64,000 bases of DNA from Thermohalobaculum sp964576075 (GTDB lineage: Bacteria > Pseudomonadota > Alphaproteobacteria > Rhodobacterales > Rhodobacteraceae): positions 1-64,000 of the forward strand of contig CAZNTX010000002.1 of NCBI GenBank assembly GCA_964576075.1. Direction: 5' to 3'. Below the pieces are notes generated by a model. The model did not search any database. It saw only the letters and a list, made by a program, of their open reading frames with translations, and had not been told where the DNA came from. Positions 1 to 9,784 of the stretch are shown here, in pieces (within the stretch, counting starts at the first letter, position 1; each line of letters begins with the position of its first letter). Both the position numbers and the translations under genes were made by a program.

Positions 1-445
1 GCCGCCCCCACACGCCCCTCCTGCGCGCCAAAATCCGGTTGATAGAGGCGTTCAGGTGGCCGTAGAGCGTGCGGTCCTTCAGGCAGTCGGCGACCGTGAT
101 CTTGTCGTAGTCGGCGTTGATGTCGTCGATCCGCTTCTCGAGGACCTTCTTGCAGCGCGCGGCCTCGGCCGGGAGCGTCTTGGTGAGGACATGCTTCGCG
201 CCGTCATGGATCCCTTTCACGCAGCCCGAAGCGGTGGCGGCCGCGGCCTTGGTCACGGCGTCGAGCGTCTCGAGCGCCTTCTCGAGAACCTGCATCGCCT
301 TCGGCCCCTTGACGGTGCCGGAGACCTTCCACAGCGCGTCGAAATCCTTGAGCGCCTTGGTGAAGTTGCCCTTCTCCTTCAGCGTCTTCGGCTTGTTGGT
401 CTTCCACCACGCTTCGGTGAGGGTGACTTTGGTGTTCTTGTCCAT
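1..445 (-). CDS. AWWK-module protein, truncated by the window edge
   Basis: The reading frame is open from the ATG at 445 to base 1, so only the first 148 residues are present. AGGAG lies 8 bases upstream of the ATG. The protein is Lys/Ala-rich and helical, with no signal peptide and no family I can name. Residues 10-65 resemble residues 8-65 of the 596 aa protein at 9995-11785: both have an AWWK motif, a P-x-x-LK-x-x-G stretch, F-x-KAL and a later LE-x-ALE-x-L segment. I therefore place it in the same unnamed family. It is transcribed divergently from the winged-helix regulator at 654, which may control it. Its function is unknown. Confidence 0.8.
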   Translation of the reverse strand, partial: MDKNTKVTLTEAWWKTNKPKTLKEKGNFTKALKDFDALWKVSGTVKGPKAMQVLEKALETLDAVTKAAAATASGCVKGIHDGAKHVLTKTLPAEAARCKKVLEKRIDDINADYDKITVADCLKDRTLYGHLNASINRILARRRGVWGR

Positions 446-653
446 GACTTGGCTCCTGATTGCCGGCAGGGCGGCTGCCTGCTGTCGGCTGGGTCGTTGT
501 GTCTCGATCGGTTGGGGCATGGATCCTCCCTCTCAACCTGGGAAGCAGTGTGCCTCGAACCCGGTCCGAGATCCGGGGCGGAACATCGGTGGAATTGCTG
601 GAATATTTTGCGCTATCTGGTAGTTTCGGAGCGAACATCAGCAATTATGAGCG
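446..653. promoter_or_regulatory. Divergent intergenic region with direct TGGAAT repeats
   Basis: These 208 bases separate the left-edge gene from the divergent winged-helix regulator. The segment next to the regulator (about 585-650) is richer in A+T than its surroundings. It carries TGGAAT at 590-595 and again at 599-604, a 9-base period. OmpR-type winged helices often bind direct repeats spaced about one helical turn, so this is a possible operator, but the repeat is short. Confidence 0.3.
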
Positions 654-2225
654 ATGTGGGGCATGATCCATCGCTTCGGGGACCTGGAGGTCGACACGGT
701 CAAGCTGCAGGTGCGCCGCGCGGGGGCTGCGGTCGCGCTCAAGCCGCGTCCCTTCGCTCTCCTCGAATACCTGATCGCAAATGCGGATCGCGTGGTGCCG
801 AAGGAGGAGATCGTTCAGGAGGTCTGGCATGGCCGGGCCGTCTCGGACGGCGCCATCGCCACGGCGGTCCGGGACGTTCGCAAAGCCATCGGGGATGACG
901 ACAGGGACGGCTCCTGGCTGCGCAGCTTCTATGGGCGCGGCCTGCGCTGGATGGCCCAGGCGGAGGCGGCGGCGGCTCCGGGCGCGCCCGCGCCTCCCTT
1001 GCAGGGCGACAGGACCCGGGCCCGGGTGGTCGCCGTCATGCCCTTCGAGAGCGTCTCCGACGAGCCGGCCGACCGCCGGATCGCGCATGTCCTCACCCGG
1101 GATGTCATCGCCCGCCTGTCCCGGTTCGGCGCCGTTCGGGTCCTGTCGGAGAAGGCCGTCCAGGCCGCCGCTGCGGAGGGCGAGGCCGGCGCCCCGCTCG
1201 CGGGGCGGATGGGTGCGCACTACGTCGTCGAGGCGAACTTGTGGCGCAACGCGTCCGGCGCCGAACTCGACGTGCAGATCGGGGAGACCGCCACCGGCAC
1301 CCAGCTTTGGGCCGACCGCTATGCCCTGCCCGCTGCCGAGACCCGGGAGGAGTTCGACAGTCTGTCCGCCAACGTCGTGGCGCCGCTCGTGCCGGCGATC
1401 AATGCCAACGAAGCGGCCATGGTGCGGCATGTTCCCGTCGACCAACTCTCGCCGGTGGGATGTTTCTATCGCGGCCGCGCCATCGTCCACACGCTGGACC
1501 CGGATCTGCAGGATACCGCGATCGACCTGCTGGAACGCGCCATAGCCGCCGATCCGAACTATGCGATGGCCTACGCGACCCTCTCGAGCGCGCTCTGCAT
1601 CCGCGCCATGCTCTTCGGCGAGCCGGAGGAGACGCGGGCGGCGCTGATCGACCGCGCCCGCGCGATGGCCGAGAAGGCCATGGAGGTGGAGCTGGACATG
1701 CCCGTCGGCTGGGCGGCTCTCGCGCGCTGCCATATGGCGGTCGGGGACATGGAGGAGGCGGTGTCGGCCGGACGCAAGGCCGTCGCGCTGAACCCGCTCC
1801 TGACCTCTGGCCACGTGCTGCTCGGCCATATCCTCTGGCAGATCGACCGAAGCCAGGAGGCCATCGAGGCCTTCGACACCGGCCTGCGCTACGGCTCGCG
1901 GGACGTGTACCGCCCGGGGCTGCTGGGCGGGAAAGCCTGCGCCCTGGTGCTCGACGAACGATATGAGGAGGCGATCGCCTGCTCGCGCGAGGCGCAGCGC
2001 GAACCCGGCGCACTGCATTTCGCGGCGGTCGGCGAGGTCTGCGGTCTCCACTACCTGAACCGGCCGGACGAGGCCGCCGATGCGCTCGCAAGGGTCCGAA
2101 GAAAACATCCCGATTTCGGGGCCGCGCTCATGCTCAGCACCTTTCCCATGCCGGACCCGCATGTGCGGGGGCGGATCCTGGACGGGATCGACGGCGCCTC
2201 CCCCCGGCGCCGGCCAGCCGGCTGA
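654..2225 (+). CDS. Winged-helix (OmpR/CadC type) regulator with TolB-like and TPR regions
   Basis: This is a 523 aa protein. Residues 1-100 form an OmpR/CadC-type winged helix: an FGDLEVD start, an L-K-P-R-x-F-x-L-L-E-Y-L helix, and V-W-x-G-R-x-V-S-D-G-A recognition-helix residues. There is no receiver domain. Residues 120-230 resemble the TolB-like domain common in this regulator class (VVAVMPFE start). The rest is helical and TPR-like, with LLERAIAADPNYAMAYATL as one clear repeat. No membrane segment is seen, unlike true CadC, so it should be cytoplasmic. A second ATG at 663 is an alternative start. It probably regulates the divergent gene at 445, the large-protein region downstream, or both. 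The signal is unknown. Confidence 0.85.
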   Translation: MWGMIHRFGDLEVDTVKLQVRRAGAAVALKPRPFALLEYLIANADRVVPKEEIVQEVWHGRAVSDGAIATAVRDVRKAIGDDDRDGSWLRSFYGRGLRWMAQAEAAAAPGAPAPPLQGDRTRARVVAVMPFESVSDEPADRRIAHVLTRDVIARLSRFGAVRVLSEKAVQAAAAEGEAGAPLAGRMGAHYVVEANLWRNASGAELDVQIGETATGTQLWADRYALPAAETREEFDSLSANVVAPLVPAINANEAAMVRHVPVDQLSPVGCFYRGRAIVHTLDPDLQDTAIDLLERAIAADPNYAMAYATLSSALCIRAMLFGEPEETRAALIDRARAMAEKAMEVELDMPVGWAALARCHMAVGDMEEAVSAGRKAVALNPLLTSGHVLLGHILWQIDRSQEAIEAFDTGLRYGSRDVYRPGLLGGKACALVLDERYEEAIACSREAQREPGALHFAAVGEVCGLHYLNRPDEAADALARVRRKHPDFGAALMLSTFPMPDPHVRGRILDGIDGASPRRRPAG

Positions 2226-2980
2226 CCCTTGCCTTCGCCGCCGGGAATGCCCCTGTCGTGCCGCTATCTGAGGGGCGGTCCCCCTTTCCCGGACAGATCG
2301 GCGACCTCGCGACGCTCGAGCCACCTCGCCGTTGAGGCCGGTGTGTAAACCGCGCCGTGTTTGCCGCAGGCCCTCGATGACGTTGCGACGCAGCGCGCGC
2401 GACGCGTGGCTGCCCATCGGTCGGTCGCGCGGAAGAGCAGCCCGCCCGCCTCCGAGGCGATCTCGCCCCGGCTGGGTTCCATCCCCCGGTCGCGTCCTGC
2501 GACGCGTGCAAACCCCATGGCCTTCGGGCCACGCTCCCTCGGCCTCGGGGCTCCTGCCGGGTCGAGCGTTGCGCAGGCACCGCGCGATCGGGTGGCGGGC
2601 GCGCCGGCCGACTGGATATCGCTCTGCCGACCTGGCCGGATTCTCGCCCCAGACCGAGCCCTCCGCGGTCGTCCGTCTCGGTCTCAGGCAGCGGAGCGAT
2701 CTCAGAGCCCAGGCAGGTCTCCGGGCGGGATCGCCGGGCGCGCGCAGGAAAACGCTCGCCCAACGATTCGTAACAGCGAAATCCCTCTCGCTCAACCGGA
2801 GCTTTGGGGCAAAATAATTGCGCATATCACCGCTGAGGGGGTAGATATTTCTTTACCCACCAGCGGGTTGAAGCTCGGCTCCATTGCCCCAACGATTAAA
2901 ACAGGAGTGCGTTTTTCGGCGCCCGCGCCGGATTGACCGATCGCACATCGCCGACGCATGCTGACAGGATGGAGGATTGG
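2226..2980. other. Gap without a supportable gene
   Basis: No frame here has both a believable start and coding-like codon use. The last 150 bases (about 2800-2935) are clearly richer in A+T than the rest and probably contain the promoter of the ATP-grasp gene, but I see no convincing -35/-10 pair. The short open frames are arginine-rich and look like random reading of GC-rich DNA. Confidence 0.5.
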
Positions 2981-4204
2981 ATGGAAAAGAATCCGGAAAA
3001 GGGCTTCGTCGCCCTGCTCGGTTGGAGCCTGAACGCCATCGACGCCGTGGATCGCTTCGATCGCAGATACGTGGTGGTGGCGCCGGCCTGGGCGGCCGAT
3101 TACGCCGAAGAGCATGGCATCCCGTTCATCCCTTGGGATTTCGAGCGGCTGAACGAGCGCTCCTTCGAACTGACCGAGCGGTTGCGCGACATGGGCGTGG
3201 ATGTGGCCATCCCGCTCTTCGAGGAGACGGTCGAATGGGCGGGCGCGATCAACGCGGTCCTGCTGAAGAACCCGCGGCTGCACGGGCAGGCCATGCTCTT
3301 CCGCGACAAGAGCTTGATGAAGCGGCGCGCCCAGCTTGCGGGGATCCGCGTCGGCATCTTCGAGGAGGCCCACGACCGCGGCGACGTCATCCGCTTTCTC
3401 AAGCGCGTGAACCAGACGCTGCTCAAGCTCGACGGCGACCCGAACGATCCGATCCACATGAAGGCCTTCGACAAGGCCGGCTGCCTCGGCCATCGGGTGA
3501 TCCGCACCGCCGAGGACGTCGACTCGATCCCCGACACCGAGTTCCCGGCCTTGCTGGAGAGCCACCTCGACGGGTGGGAGTTCGCGGTCGAGGCCTGGAT
3601 CAAGGACCGCAAGGTTCAGTTCCTCAACATTTCCGAATACGTCACCCTCGGTTATTCCGTTTTCGTGCCGGCGACCCCCGAGCTCGAGGCTTGGCGGGGG
3701 CGGATCACGCAGGAAATCGAGAAGCTGATCGAGGCCTTCGACATCGAATTCGGGTTCATCCATCCGGAGTATTTCGTGACCTCCGACGGGACGATGTATT
3801 TCGGCGAGGTCGCCTATCGCCCGCCGGGCTTCAACGCCTTCGAGTTGATGGAGCGCGCCTACGACTTCAACGCCTATCAGGGGCTGGTCGTGGTGTTCGA
3901 TCCGAAGACGCCGAAGGAAGAGCTCGAGCGCTTCTTCCCGACGCCGGTCGAGGACGCGAAGGGACATGCCGGCTGCTTCGGGGTCTATCCGCGCGGGCGC
4001 GTCATCAGCGAGCTGCGCATCCCGGAGAACACCGAGAACCATCCCTATTTCGAGTTCCACGAGCTCGGCGCACCGCCGACCACCAAGGTCGCCAAACGCT
4101 CGGCCTTCGGCACGCATTGGGGGCTCGTCTATTTCTTCGGCGACGACCCCCACCGCTTGCGCGATCTGCTCAAGGCGCAAGAAGAGCTCGACTATTACGT
4201 GTAA
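2981..4204 (+). CDS. ATP-grasp family ligase
   Basis: I chose the ATG at 2981 because GGAGG sits at 2971-2975, five bases upstream. A TTG at 2933 and an ATG at 2969 are in frame but poorer. The 407 aa product has an ATP-grasp layout: an N-terminal pre-ATP-grasp half (1-105), FRDKSLMK at 107-114, a phosphate-contacting Lys in HMKAFDKAG (160-167), an adenine-contacting strand LLESHLDGWE (191-200), and the metal-binding end MYFGEVAYRPPG (272-283; Glu275, Arg280). ATP-grasp enzymes make amide or related bonds through an acyl-phosphate. The substrate cannot be read from sequence. The next gene, 66 bases downstream on the same strand, encodes a papain-like protein, which suggests a shared peptide or amide substrate. 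Confidence 0.85.
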   Translation: MEKNPEKGFVALLGWSLNAIDAVDRFDRRYVVVAPAWAADYAEEHGIPFIPWDFERLNERSFELTERLRDMGVDVAIPLFEETVEWAGAINAVLLKNPRLHGQAMLFRDKSLMKRRAQLAGIRVGIFEEAHDRGDVIRFLKRVNQTLLKLDGDPNDPIHMKAFDKAGCLGHRVIRTAEDVDSIPDTEFPALLESHLDGWEFAVEAWIKDRKVQFLNISEYVTLGYSVFVPATPELEAWRGRITQEIEKLIEAFDIEFGFIHPEYFVTSDGTMYFGEVAYRPPGFNAFELMERAYDFNAYQGLVVVFDPKTPKEELERFFPTPVEDAKGHAGCFGVYPRGRVISELRIPENTENHPYFEFHELGAPPTTKVAKRSAFGTHWGLVYFFGDDPHRLRDLLKAQEELDYYV

Positions 4205-4270
4205 TGGCGGTCCCGGCGGCGGGTCCCTGCCGAGCCGCCGCCGGTCCGCGACCAACGGGAGCCACAGACC

Positions 4271-6298
4271 TTGACCGATCTTTCGGGCGCCGACGCGGAG
4301 GAGGAGACCCGCCGCATCGAGGAACGTCTCGACGCAGCGATCGACCGGCTCGCGCGCACCCGGCTCGCGAAGGCCAGGCATGTCGGCCCGGTGCTCGATC
4401 TCGCGCTGCGGCTCATGAAGCGGCCCGGGGGACTCGAGCGTCTGGCGCTCCGCGCCGGCACGATCGACGACGCCGGCCTCTTCGCCGGCACCGACTGGGA
4501 CGACCCCTCCGCGCTCCTGCCCAACCTCGTGGCCGGCACGATCCGCTCCGGCCGGCGCGAGCAGGTCGCCATCGAGGCCCTCAGCGAACTGCGCATTCTC
4601 GCGATCGCCGAGGAGCGGCACCACCATATCGGGATGGCGCCGGACGCGGCGCAGCACTTCCTCACGCAGGTGCTCGCGCTCAACCTCGAGCGGCTCTTCG
4701 GCCCAGCCTCCGAAGCCGACCGACAGAGCGAGACGGGCCCCTTGGTGGACGCGCTCTTCCGCTTCTTTCTCGAGCGGATCGGGGTGGACGACATCCTCGG
4801 CAGCCTCGTCGACGAGGTCTGGCGCATCCTCGGGCAGCGTCCCATCGTGGTCGGCCCGGTCAAGGCGATGATCACCCAGATTTCCCTCACCGCGGCGGGC
4901 GGCGGGCTCGATCTCGGCGGCCGACGTCACGGCGCCGACCGGCTGATCAGCGCGCTCTTCGGCCCCACGCAGGAATGCCGCGACGATCCGGGACTGTCCG
5001 TCTACCTCTCGCGCGTCGCCGCTCTCGACGAGGCCGGGCTGCGGGGCGAGGCGCAGGGCTTCGCGCGCGCGATGCACGACACCGGGCTCGTCTCCGACTA
5101 CCACGCGGCCTTCGTGCGCTGGGCCGCCGAGGACGGGCCTGCGGGCACCGTGTCGCTCGCGCTCGGCCTCGGGGAGACGGGGCTCGACGCCTATCGCAGG
5201 TTCGAGCCGCTGGTGCTGCGCCTGATCGCCGACGCCGTGCATCCGGCGACGGCGCAGGCGGTCTACGGCCTCGCGCTGATGCTCGAGCGCGGCATTCTCC
5301 ACGACCCGCCCGTCACCGCCTCGCTCTGGCGCCAGATCGGGCTGACGCTCTCCAACAGCGTCGCCGGCACCCTCTCGAGCGCGCTCGGCGACGCGGTGGA
5401 GCCGCGGGCGCATCTCCTCGCGGGCGTGCTGTCGGTGCTCGGCCAGCCGCTCGGCGTCGGCCAGGGCAACAACCCGACATGCCAGTCCGCACGGGCCATC
5501 TCGCTCTGGTCGCTGAACGATCCGGACTACCTGCTCCACCTCGTCGCCGAGGCCGCGCGCCACGATCGCGCGAGCATCGTCTTCGAGGGCCACGAGATCC
5601 GCTCCGATACGCTGCCGCCGGGCATGGCCCGGTTCTACGCGCTCGACACGGATGCCGTGTCGCTGGTGCTCGTGCCGCATCTCGACCGGATCTACACGGA
5701 GATGGGCCGGCGCTGCGCAGGCCGGGGGGACGACCCGCACCGCTGGGTGAACCCGGAGCTGCACGGCTGGTGGGTCGCCCGGCGGTTCTGCCTCGCCGTC
5801 GACCTCGAGACGGGCCGGCTCGCCGACCACACCGGCTTTCTGCGCCGCTTCCACTGGAGCTATCACCCCGACTACAACGGCGGGCAGGAGCTCATTCACC
5901 CGCAACCGGCGGGCATCGCAGTCACCGACAGCACGGGCGCCTTCGTCGGCTGGCACGCGATCACGATCATCCGCGTCGCCCGCGACCGCGAGGGCGTCAT
6001 GCGGGTCTATTTCTACAACCCCAACAACGACAGCGGGCAGGAATGGGGGAACGGGGTGCGGGTTTCGACCGGCGGCGCCGGGGAGCGCCCCGGGGAAGGC
6101 TCGCTACCGTTCGCGGAGTTCGCCTCGCGGCTCTACCTTTTCCACGACGTCGGCAGCGACGCATGGGACACCGCCGGGGTGCCGCAGTCCGAGATACTGG
6201 CCGTGCAGCGGATGACCCTGGAGAGTTGGGCGGCCGAGCGCCAGCCGCCCGCCGCGGCCGAGGAGGCCGGGTCTTCCGACCCCGCTCCGAGCAGATAG
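4271..6298 (+). CDS. Papain-like Cys/His/Asn protein, probable peptidase or transamidase
   Basis: This 675 aa protein starts at a TTG with GGGAG about nine bases upstream. Residues 1-390 are helical and unrecognised. The C-terminal part carries an apparent papain-like catalytic set: GQGNNPTCQSAR (397-408) with Cys404 and a possible oxyanion Gln398, then FVGWHAITIIRV (558-569) with His562, then YFYNPNNDSGQ (580-590) with Asn583. Spacing and local sequence (small residue plus Cys, a His on a strand, an Asn-containing turn) fit clan CA enzymes. There is no signal peptide. It lies just downstream of the ATP-grasp gene and is probably co-transcribed, so one enzyme may form and the other break or exchange the same amide bond. 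The residue assignment is by eye. Confidence 0.75.
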   Translation: MTDLSGADAEEETRRIEERLDAAIDRLARTRLAKARHVGPVLDLALRLMKRPGGLERLALRAGTIDDAGLFAGTDWDDPSALLPNLVAGTIRSGRREQVAIEALSELRILAIAEERHHHIGMAPDAAQHFLTQVLALNLERLFGPASEADRQSETGPLVDALFRFFLERIGVDDILGSLVDEVWRILGQRPIVVGPVKAMITQISLTAAGGGLDLGGRRHGADRLISALFGPTQECRDDPGLSVYLSRVAALDEAGLRGEAQGFARAMHDTGLVSDYHAAFVRWAAEDGPAGTVSLALGLGETGLDAYRRFEPLVLRLIADAVHPATAQAVYGLALMLERGILHDPPVTASLWRQIGLTLSNSVAGTLSSALGDAVEPRAHLLAGVLSVLGQPLGVGQGNNPTCQSARAISLWSLNDPDYLLHLVAEAARHDRASIVFEGHEIRSDTLPPGMARFYALDTDAVSLVLVPHLDRIYTEMGRRCAGRGDDPHRWVNPELHGWWVARRFCLAVDLETGRLADHTGFLRRFHWSYHPDYNGGQELIHPQPAGIAVTDSTGAFVGWHAITIIRVARDREGVMRVYFYNPNNDSGQEWGNGVRVSTGGAGERPGEGSLPFAEFASRLYLFHDVGSDAWDTAGVPQSEILAVQRMTLESWAAERQPPAAAEEAGSSDPAPSR

Positions 6299-7051
6299 CG
6301 GCCGAGCGCGCGGCGCGCGAGGGGCCGGGCCGCCCCGAGGCAGCGGGACACGCGGTTGGAGGGTGCCTCGGCTTCCCGGGCCGGGTCCAACGAGGGAGCC
6401 GGGCGATCGGGCCGAAGGCGCGCAGCCGGGCGAGGATCGGCGCAAGCGCCCGATCGGCGGCGAAGCGCGCGTCGCCGCCCTCCGCCTCGTCGCCGAGCCT
6501 GTCCCCCCGCCCTGGCCGATGGCGGGCGCGGGCCGCAGGCGTTGACGGCGACGGCCGTCTTTTCGCTTGATCGGGTTCGTTGCTGCCCGCAAACTCTCCA
6601 GACAGACGGCGAACGGGGACTGCCGGACGAGCGTGCACGGCAATCGCGTTGCAGCGGCTGAGGTCGGCCAGGCTCTCCTGGCCGTGCCCCCCGAGTGGCA
6701 GGGCAGACCTCGGCCGAGTTGAGCTTACATGCGTGCCTGGGACTGTCTTTCGCGTGCTGCGCCCCGGCGCTTCGCGCGTTCGGAGGTCCGTCACATCTCG
6801 AGACCTGGGCGGTCGCGATCCGCTGTCCGGCCGCAGCTCGGATGTCCCAAGGCCGTTGAGAGGGGAAAATGGACCACCGCCCGCCGATCGTCCGCACACC
6901 CTGCACCCGCGCCGATGCGGTGCCTCAGCCTTGCCGATGAGGCCGGCCCGCCATAGGCGTCGGCAACGGGCGCGGGCCGATACGGGCGCGCCCGACCGCG
7001 GGCCCGCGCGTCCCTCGGACCCCGGCGGCGTCTCACCGAGGATCGTGTGAC
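6299..7051. other. Gap without a supportable gene
   Basis: About 750 bases lie between the papain-like gene and the 910 aa gene. Open frames on both strands are arginine- and proline-rich with no coherent codon bias or ribosome-binding site. I see no repeat, tRNA or clear terminator. Confidence 0.5.
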
Positions 7052-9784
7052 ATGGGAGACACCGAGGGAGAGCGGAGCGGGGGCGGCGCGCCGGAGGACG
7101 CCGCGCTGAGCGAGACCCAGCGCAAATGGACGACGGCGGTGATGAATCTGCTGAACCTCGCCGCCACCAAGACCGCGGCGATCCACGCCCTTCAGCAGGT
7201 TCACCGGAGCGCGGTCGACGCGATGTCGGAGGTGCGCGACGAGTTGCAAGGGACCGAGGCGCAGCCCGACGACCGCACCAGGCTTCACGACCTGAGCGAG
7301 GCCCAGGTCGACGCGCTCTCCGAGCCTCTGCAGGCGAAGGTCCGCGGCCTGGTCGGCGCGCGGGAGGGCGCGCTCGCAGAACTCGGGAGTTATGGCCGAT
7401 ATCTCGAGGACTACGACGCCCTTTTCGGTGCGGAGTCCGACAAGAACCTGATGAGCCGCTTGAGCCGGCAAGAGCAGGACGAGATGGTCGAAGCGCTGTG
7501 CGAGAGCTTTCCCGAGGCGGAGCGGGCGGCGTTCGACGGCGTCGGTTTCGATCTCGACGACTCCCGCGCCGTGCCGCTCCTGCCGGTTCCCAAGGGCAGG
7601 ATAATGCCGCTCGACTATTTTAGGGTGCTGCGCGCCAGCATCCGGATGTGCGAGGTCGACCCGGAGATGCTGACGGGGCTCGACGAGATCGAGACGCGCG
7701 TGGCCGAAGACCCCGACGGCGATTTCGCCAGAGCGATCGCCCGGCAGTTTTCGAAGCCCTCGCTCAATGCGGTCCTGGCCGTCATCGAACTCCACAAGAG
7801 CAGCGGCGGCACGCAGCGGGCGGCGAACAACCTGCTCTGGCTTCTCGGCGGACTGCGCACGGAGCCCGGGGTCGGCTCGACCAACATCAAGATCGGCGCG
7901 GACGGCCGCCTCGAGGGGCGCTTCAGCGGCTTCCCCGCCGAGACCAAGGAGGTGCTGCTCGACGAGTTCCGGCGCGAGCGCGGCATCACCGCCGCCCCGG
8001 CGGCGATGGCCGAGCGCCATGTGATCCCGGCCCACATGATGACCCAGTCGTTCAACCGGCTGGCTGAGCTGTTCAGGGCGAGCGACGACGAGCCGATCCG
8101 CGACGGGGTCGCCCGCGCCTCGCGCAAGATCGGCGAGATGCTCGATGCCGTCGTCGCGACCTACCGCGCCAGGCTCGAGGCGGACCCCGGCGATGCCAAG
8201 GCGAAGCTCTTCATCGACATTCACGACGCCGCCGCAGCCAAGATCGCCGCGCGCACGACCGGCAGGGAGGCGGAGGAGGGCTCCTCCGGGGGCGCGCGGT
8301 CCAAGCGGCAGAAGAAGATCTACGACGAGGAGCAGGCCAAGCTCGTGCTGGCGATGTACATGATGAACGGCAACCCGGAGAATCTCTGGCACGGCAACGC
8401 CTCGACCAACTCCTCGATCCCCAGCTCCTACGACGTCCTCGCCGAGACGCTCGGAAAGATCCGCGAGGCGGGGCGGGCGCTGGCGGATATCGAGGACGAG
8501 AGCGATCTCCGCGCCCAGATCAAGTCCCATATCGCGCAGGCGCAGACGGACCTCACGGCGCAAGCCAGGGGCAAGAACCGGGTGGTCGAGGCGCATATGT
8601 TGGCGCTCGCGCAGCCTGCGGACGCGGCGGACGCCGATCCCGAGCCGCCGTCCGTGCTCGCCTCCATCGAGGCAGAGATGGCGCGCGCCTTCGCCGGACT
8701 CGACCTCGCCCGCTCGGTCGCCGCCGGGCGCGATCCGGGCGAGCTCGAGGCGAGCGAGGCGGCTCTCCACGAGAATTTCACGGCGCACTACGCCGGCCTC
8801 GAGACCCCGAAGGCCCTCGCCCGGCACTTCGCCGAGCTCACCGAAGCGGTCGTGAAGGATGCCATCAGCGTGATGGAGATCGACTTCATCCCCGATGCCC
8901 AGCGCGCCCACGAGGCGGGACTCGCGATGCCCAAGATCGGCAAGCAGTCGGTGGCCCTCGGCCAGCGCACCGCCGAGCGGGCCGCAGGCGCCGAGCTCGG
9001 CACGCCGGAGGCGGAGCGGGCGGATCTCCTCAAGATGATGATGTCGCTGCTCCTCTACGACGAGCTCGACAGCCGGTTCGCGCCCGAGCAACGGGCGTTC
9101 AACGCCATCGCCGAGGACCTCGCCGCGCTCGACCGCGATCGGTATTCGTGGTCAAAGCTTCGCCTGCACGGGACCGGGCAGAACGCTTACCTCGCCTCTG
9201 CCATCCCCTCCCCCGCCCCGCCGCCCGCGGACGACGCCACCGAGCCGCCCGACGACCTGATGCCGACCGACGGCCCGCCGCCCCCGGGCGGCCCGGTCTA
9301 TGAGGAACGGCTGCGGGCGCTCGCGGCGAAGGTGGAGACGGCCAAGCATCTCAAGGGCTCTGGACAGGTCGACGCCTATGCCGCGGTGAGCGCCGAGATC
9401 GACACCGAGATCGGGCTGCTTCGGCCGCTCCTCGCGGCGCTCCGTCCCGAGGCGCAGACGCCGGTCTTCAGCGACGACATGATCGCGCAACCGCCCGCCG
9501 AGCCGCCGCCCCTGAGCCTCGACCTCTCGGAGATGGGGCCGCCCCCGACGGAGTCCGGCGGCGGCGGGCCGTCCGGGCCGCCTCCGCCCCCGGCGGGCGG
9601 CGGGCCGACCCTCAAGCGGAAGGCCGAGAGCCAGGACGTGTCGGAGGTGGATCCGCCGGAGACGGCAAGGGGCGGCGACGAGATCCCGGAAGTCATGGAG
9701 GGGCTCGACGACCTCTCCTCTGAGAGCACGGGCCCGTCGAGCGGTCCGCCGGACGACGACCTCGGCAGCTCGCGAAGCGGCTAG
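7052..9784 (+). CDS. Large helical protein with HNH-like residue order and Pro-rich tail
   Basis: This 910 aa protein is of no family I can name. Residues 20-230 are helical. Residues 250-310 include a Gly-rich strand region (LLWLLGGLRTEPGVGS). ERHVIPAHMM (321-330) is followed by NGNPENLWHGNASTNSS (439-455). A His near VIP, then Asn-x-x-Asn-Leu-x-x-Gly with more His/Asn, is the order seen in HNH/beta-beta-alpha-metal nuclease-like domains, though the spacing here is long. Residues 690-870 are rich in Pro, Gly and acidic residues (a PPPPPAGGG stretch) and look like a flexible linker or tail. There is no signal peptide. It is the first of four tandem large genes. A toxin or effector role is only a possibility. 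Confidence 0.75.
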   Translation: MGDTEGERSGGGAPEDAALSETQRKWTTAVMNLLNLAATKTAAIHALQQVHRSAVDAMSEVRDELQGTEAQPDDRTRLHDLSEAQVDALSEPLQAKVRGLVGAREGALAELGSYGRYLEDYDALFGAESDKNLMSRLSRQEQDEMVEALCESFPEAERAAFDGVGFDLDDSRAVPLLPVPKGRIMPLDYFRVLRASIRMCEVDPEMLTGLDEIETRVAEDPDGDFARAIARQFSKPSLNAVLAVIELHKSSGGTQRAANNLLWLLGGLRTEPGVGSTNIKIGADGRLEGRFSGFPAETKEVLLDEFRRERGITAAPAAMAERHVIPAHMMTQSFNRLAELFRASDDEPIRDGVARASRKIGEMLDAVVATYRARLEADPGDAKAKLFIDIHDAAAAKIAARTTGREAEEGSSGGARSKRQKKIYDEEQAKLVLAMYMMNGNPENLWHGNASTNSSIPSSYDVLAETLGKIREAGRALADIEDESDLRAQIKSHIAQAQTDLTAQARGKNRVVEAHMLALAQPADAADADPEPPSVLASIEAEMARAFAGLDLARSVAAGRDPGELEASEAALHENFTAHYAGLETPKALARHFAELTEAVVKDAISVMEIDFIPDAQRAHEAGLAMPKIGKQSVALGQRTAERAAGAELGTPEAERADLLKMMMSLLLYDELDSRFAPEQRAFNAIAEDLAALDRDRYSWSKLRLHGTGQNAYLASAIPSPAPPPADDATEPPDDLMPTDGPPPPGGPVYEERLRALAAKVETAKHLKGSGQVDAYAAVSAEIDTEIGLLRPLLAALRPEAQTPVFSDDMIAQPPAEPPPLSLDLSEMGPPPTESGGGGPSGPPPPPAGGGPTLKRKAESQDVSEVDPPETARGGDEIPEVMEGLDDLSSESTGPSSGPPDDDLGSSRSG

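Noticed and set aside
2792..5956. Very long minus-strand open frame opposite the ATP-grasp and papain-like genes
   Set aside because: It is the high-GC antisense shadow of two genes with clear family motifs; the translation is Arg/Val/Glu/Leu-biased with no domain.
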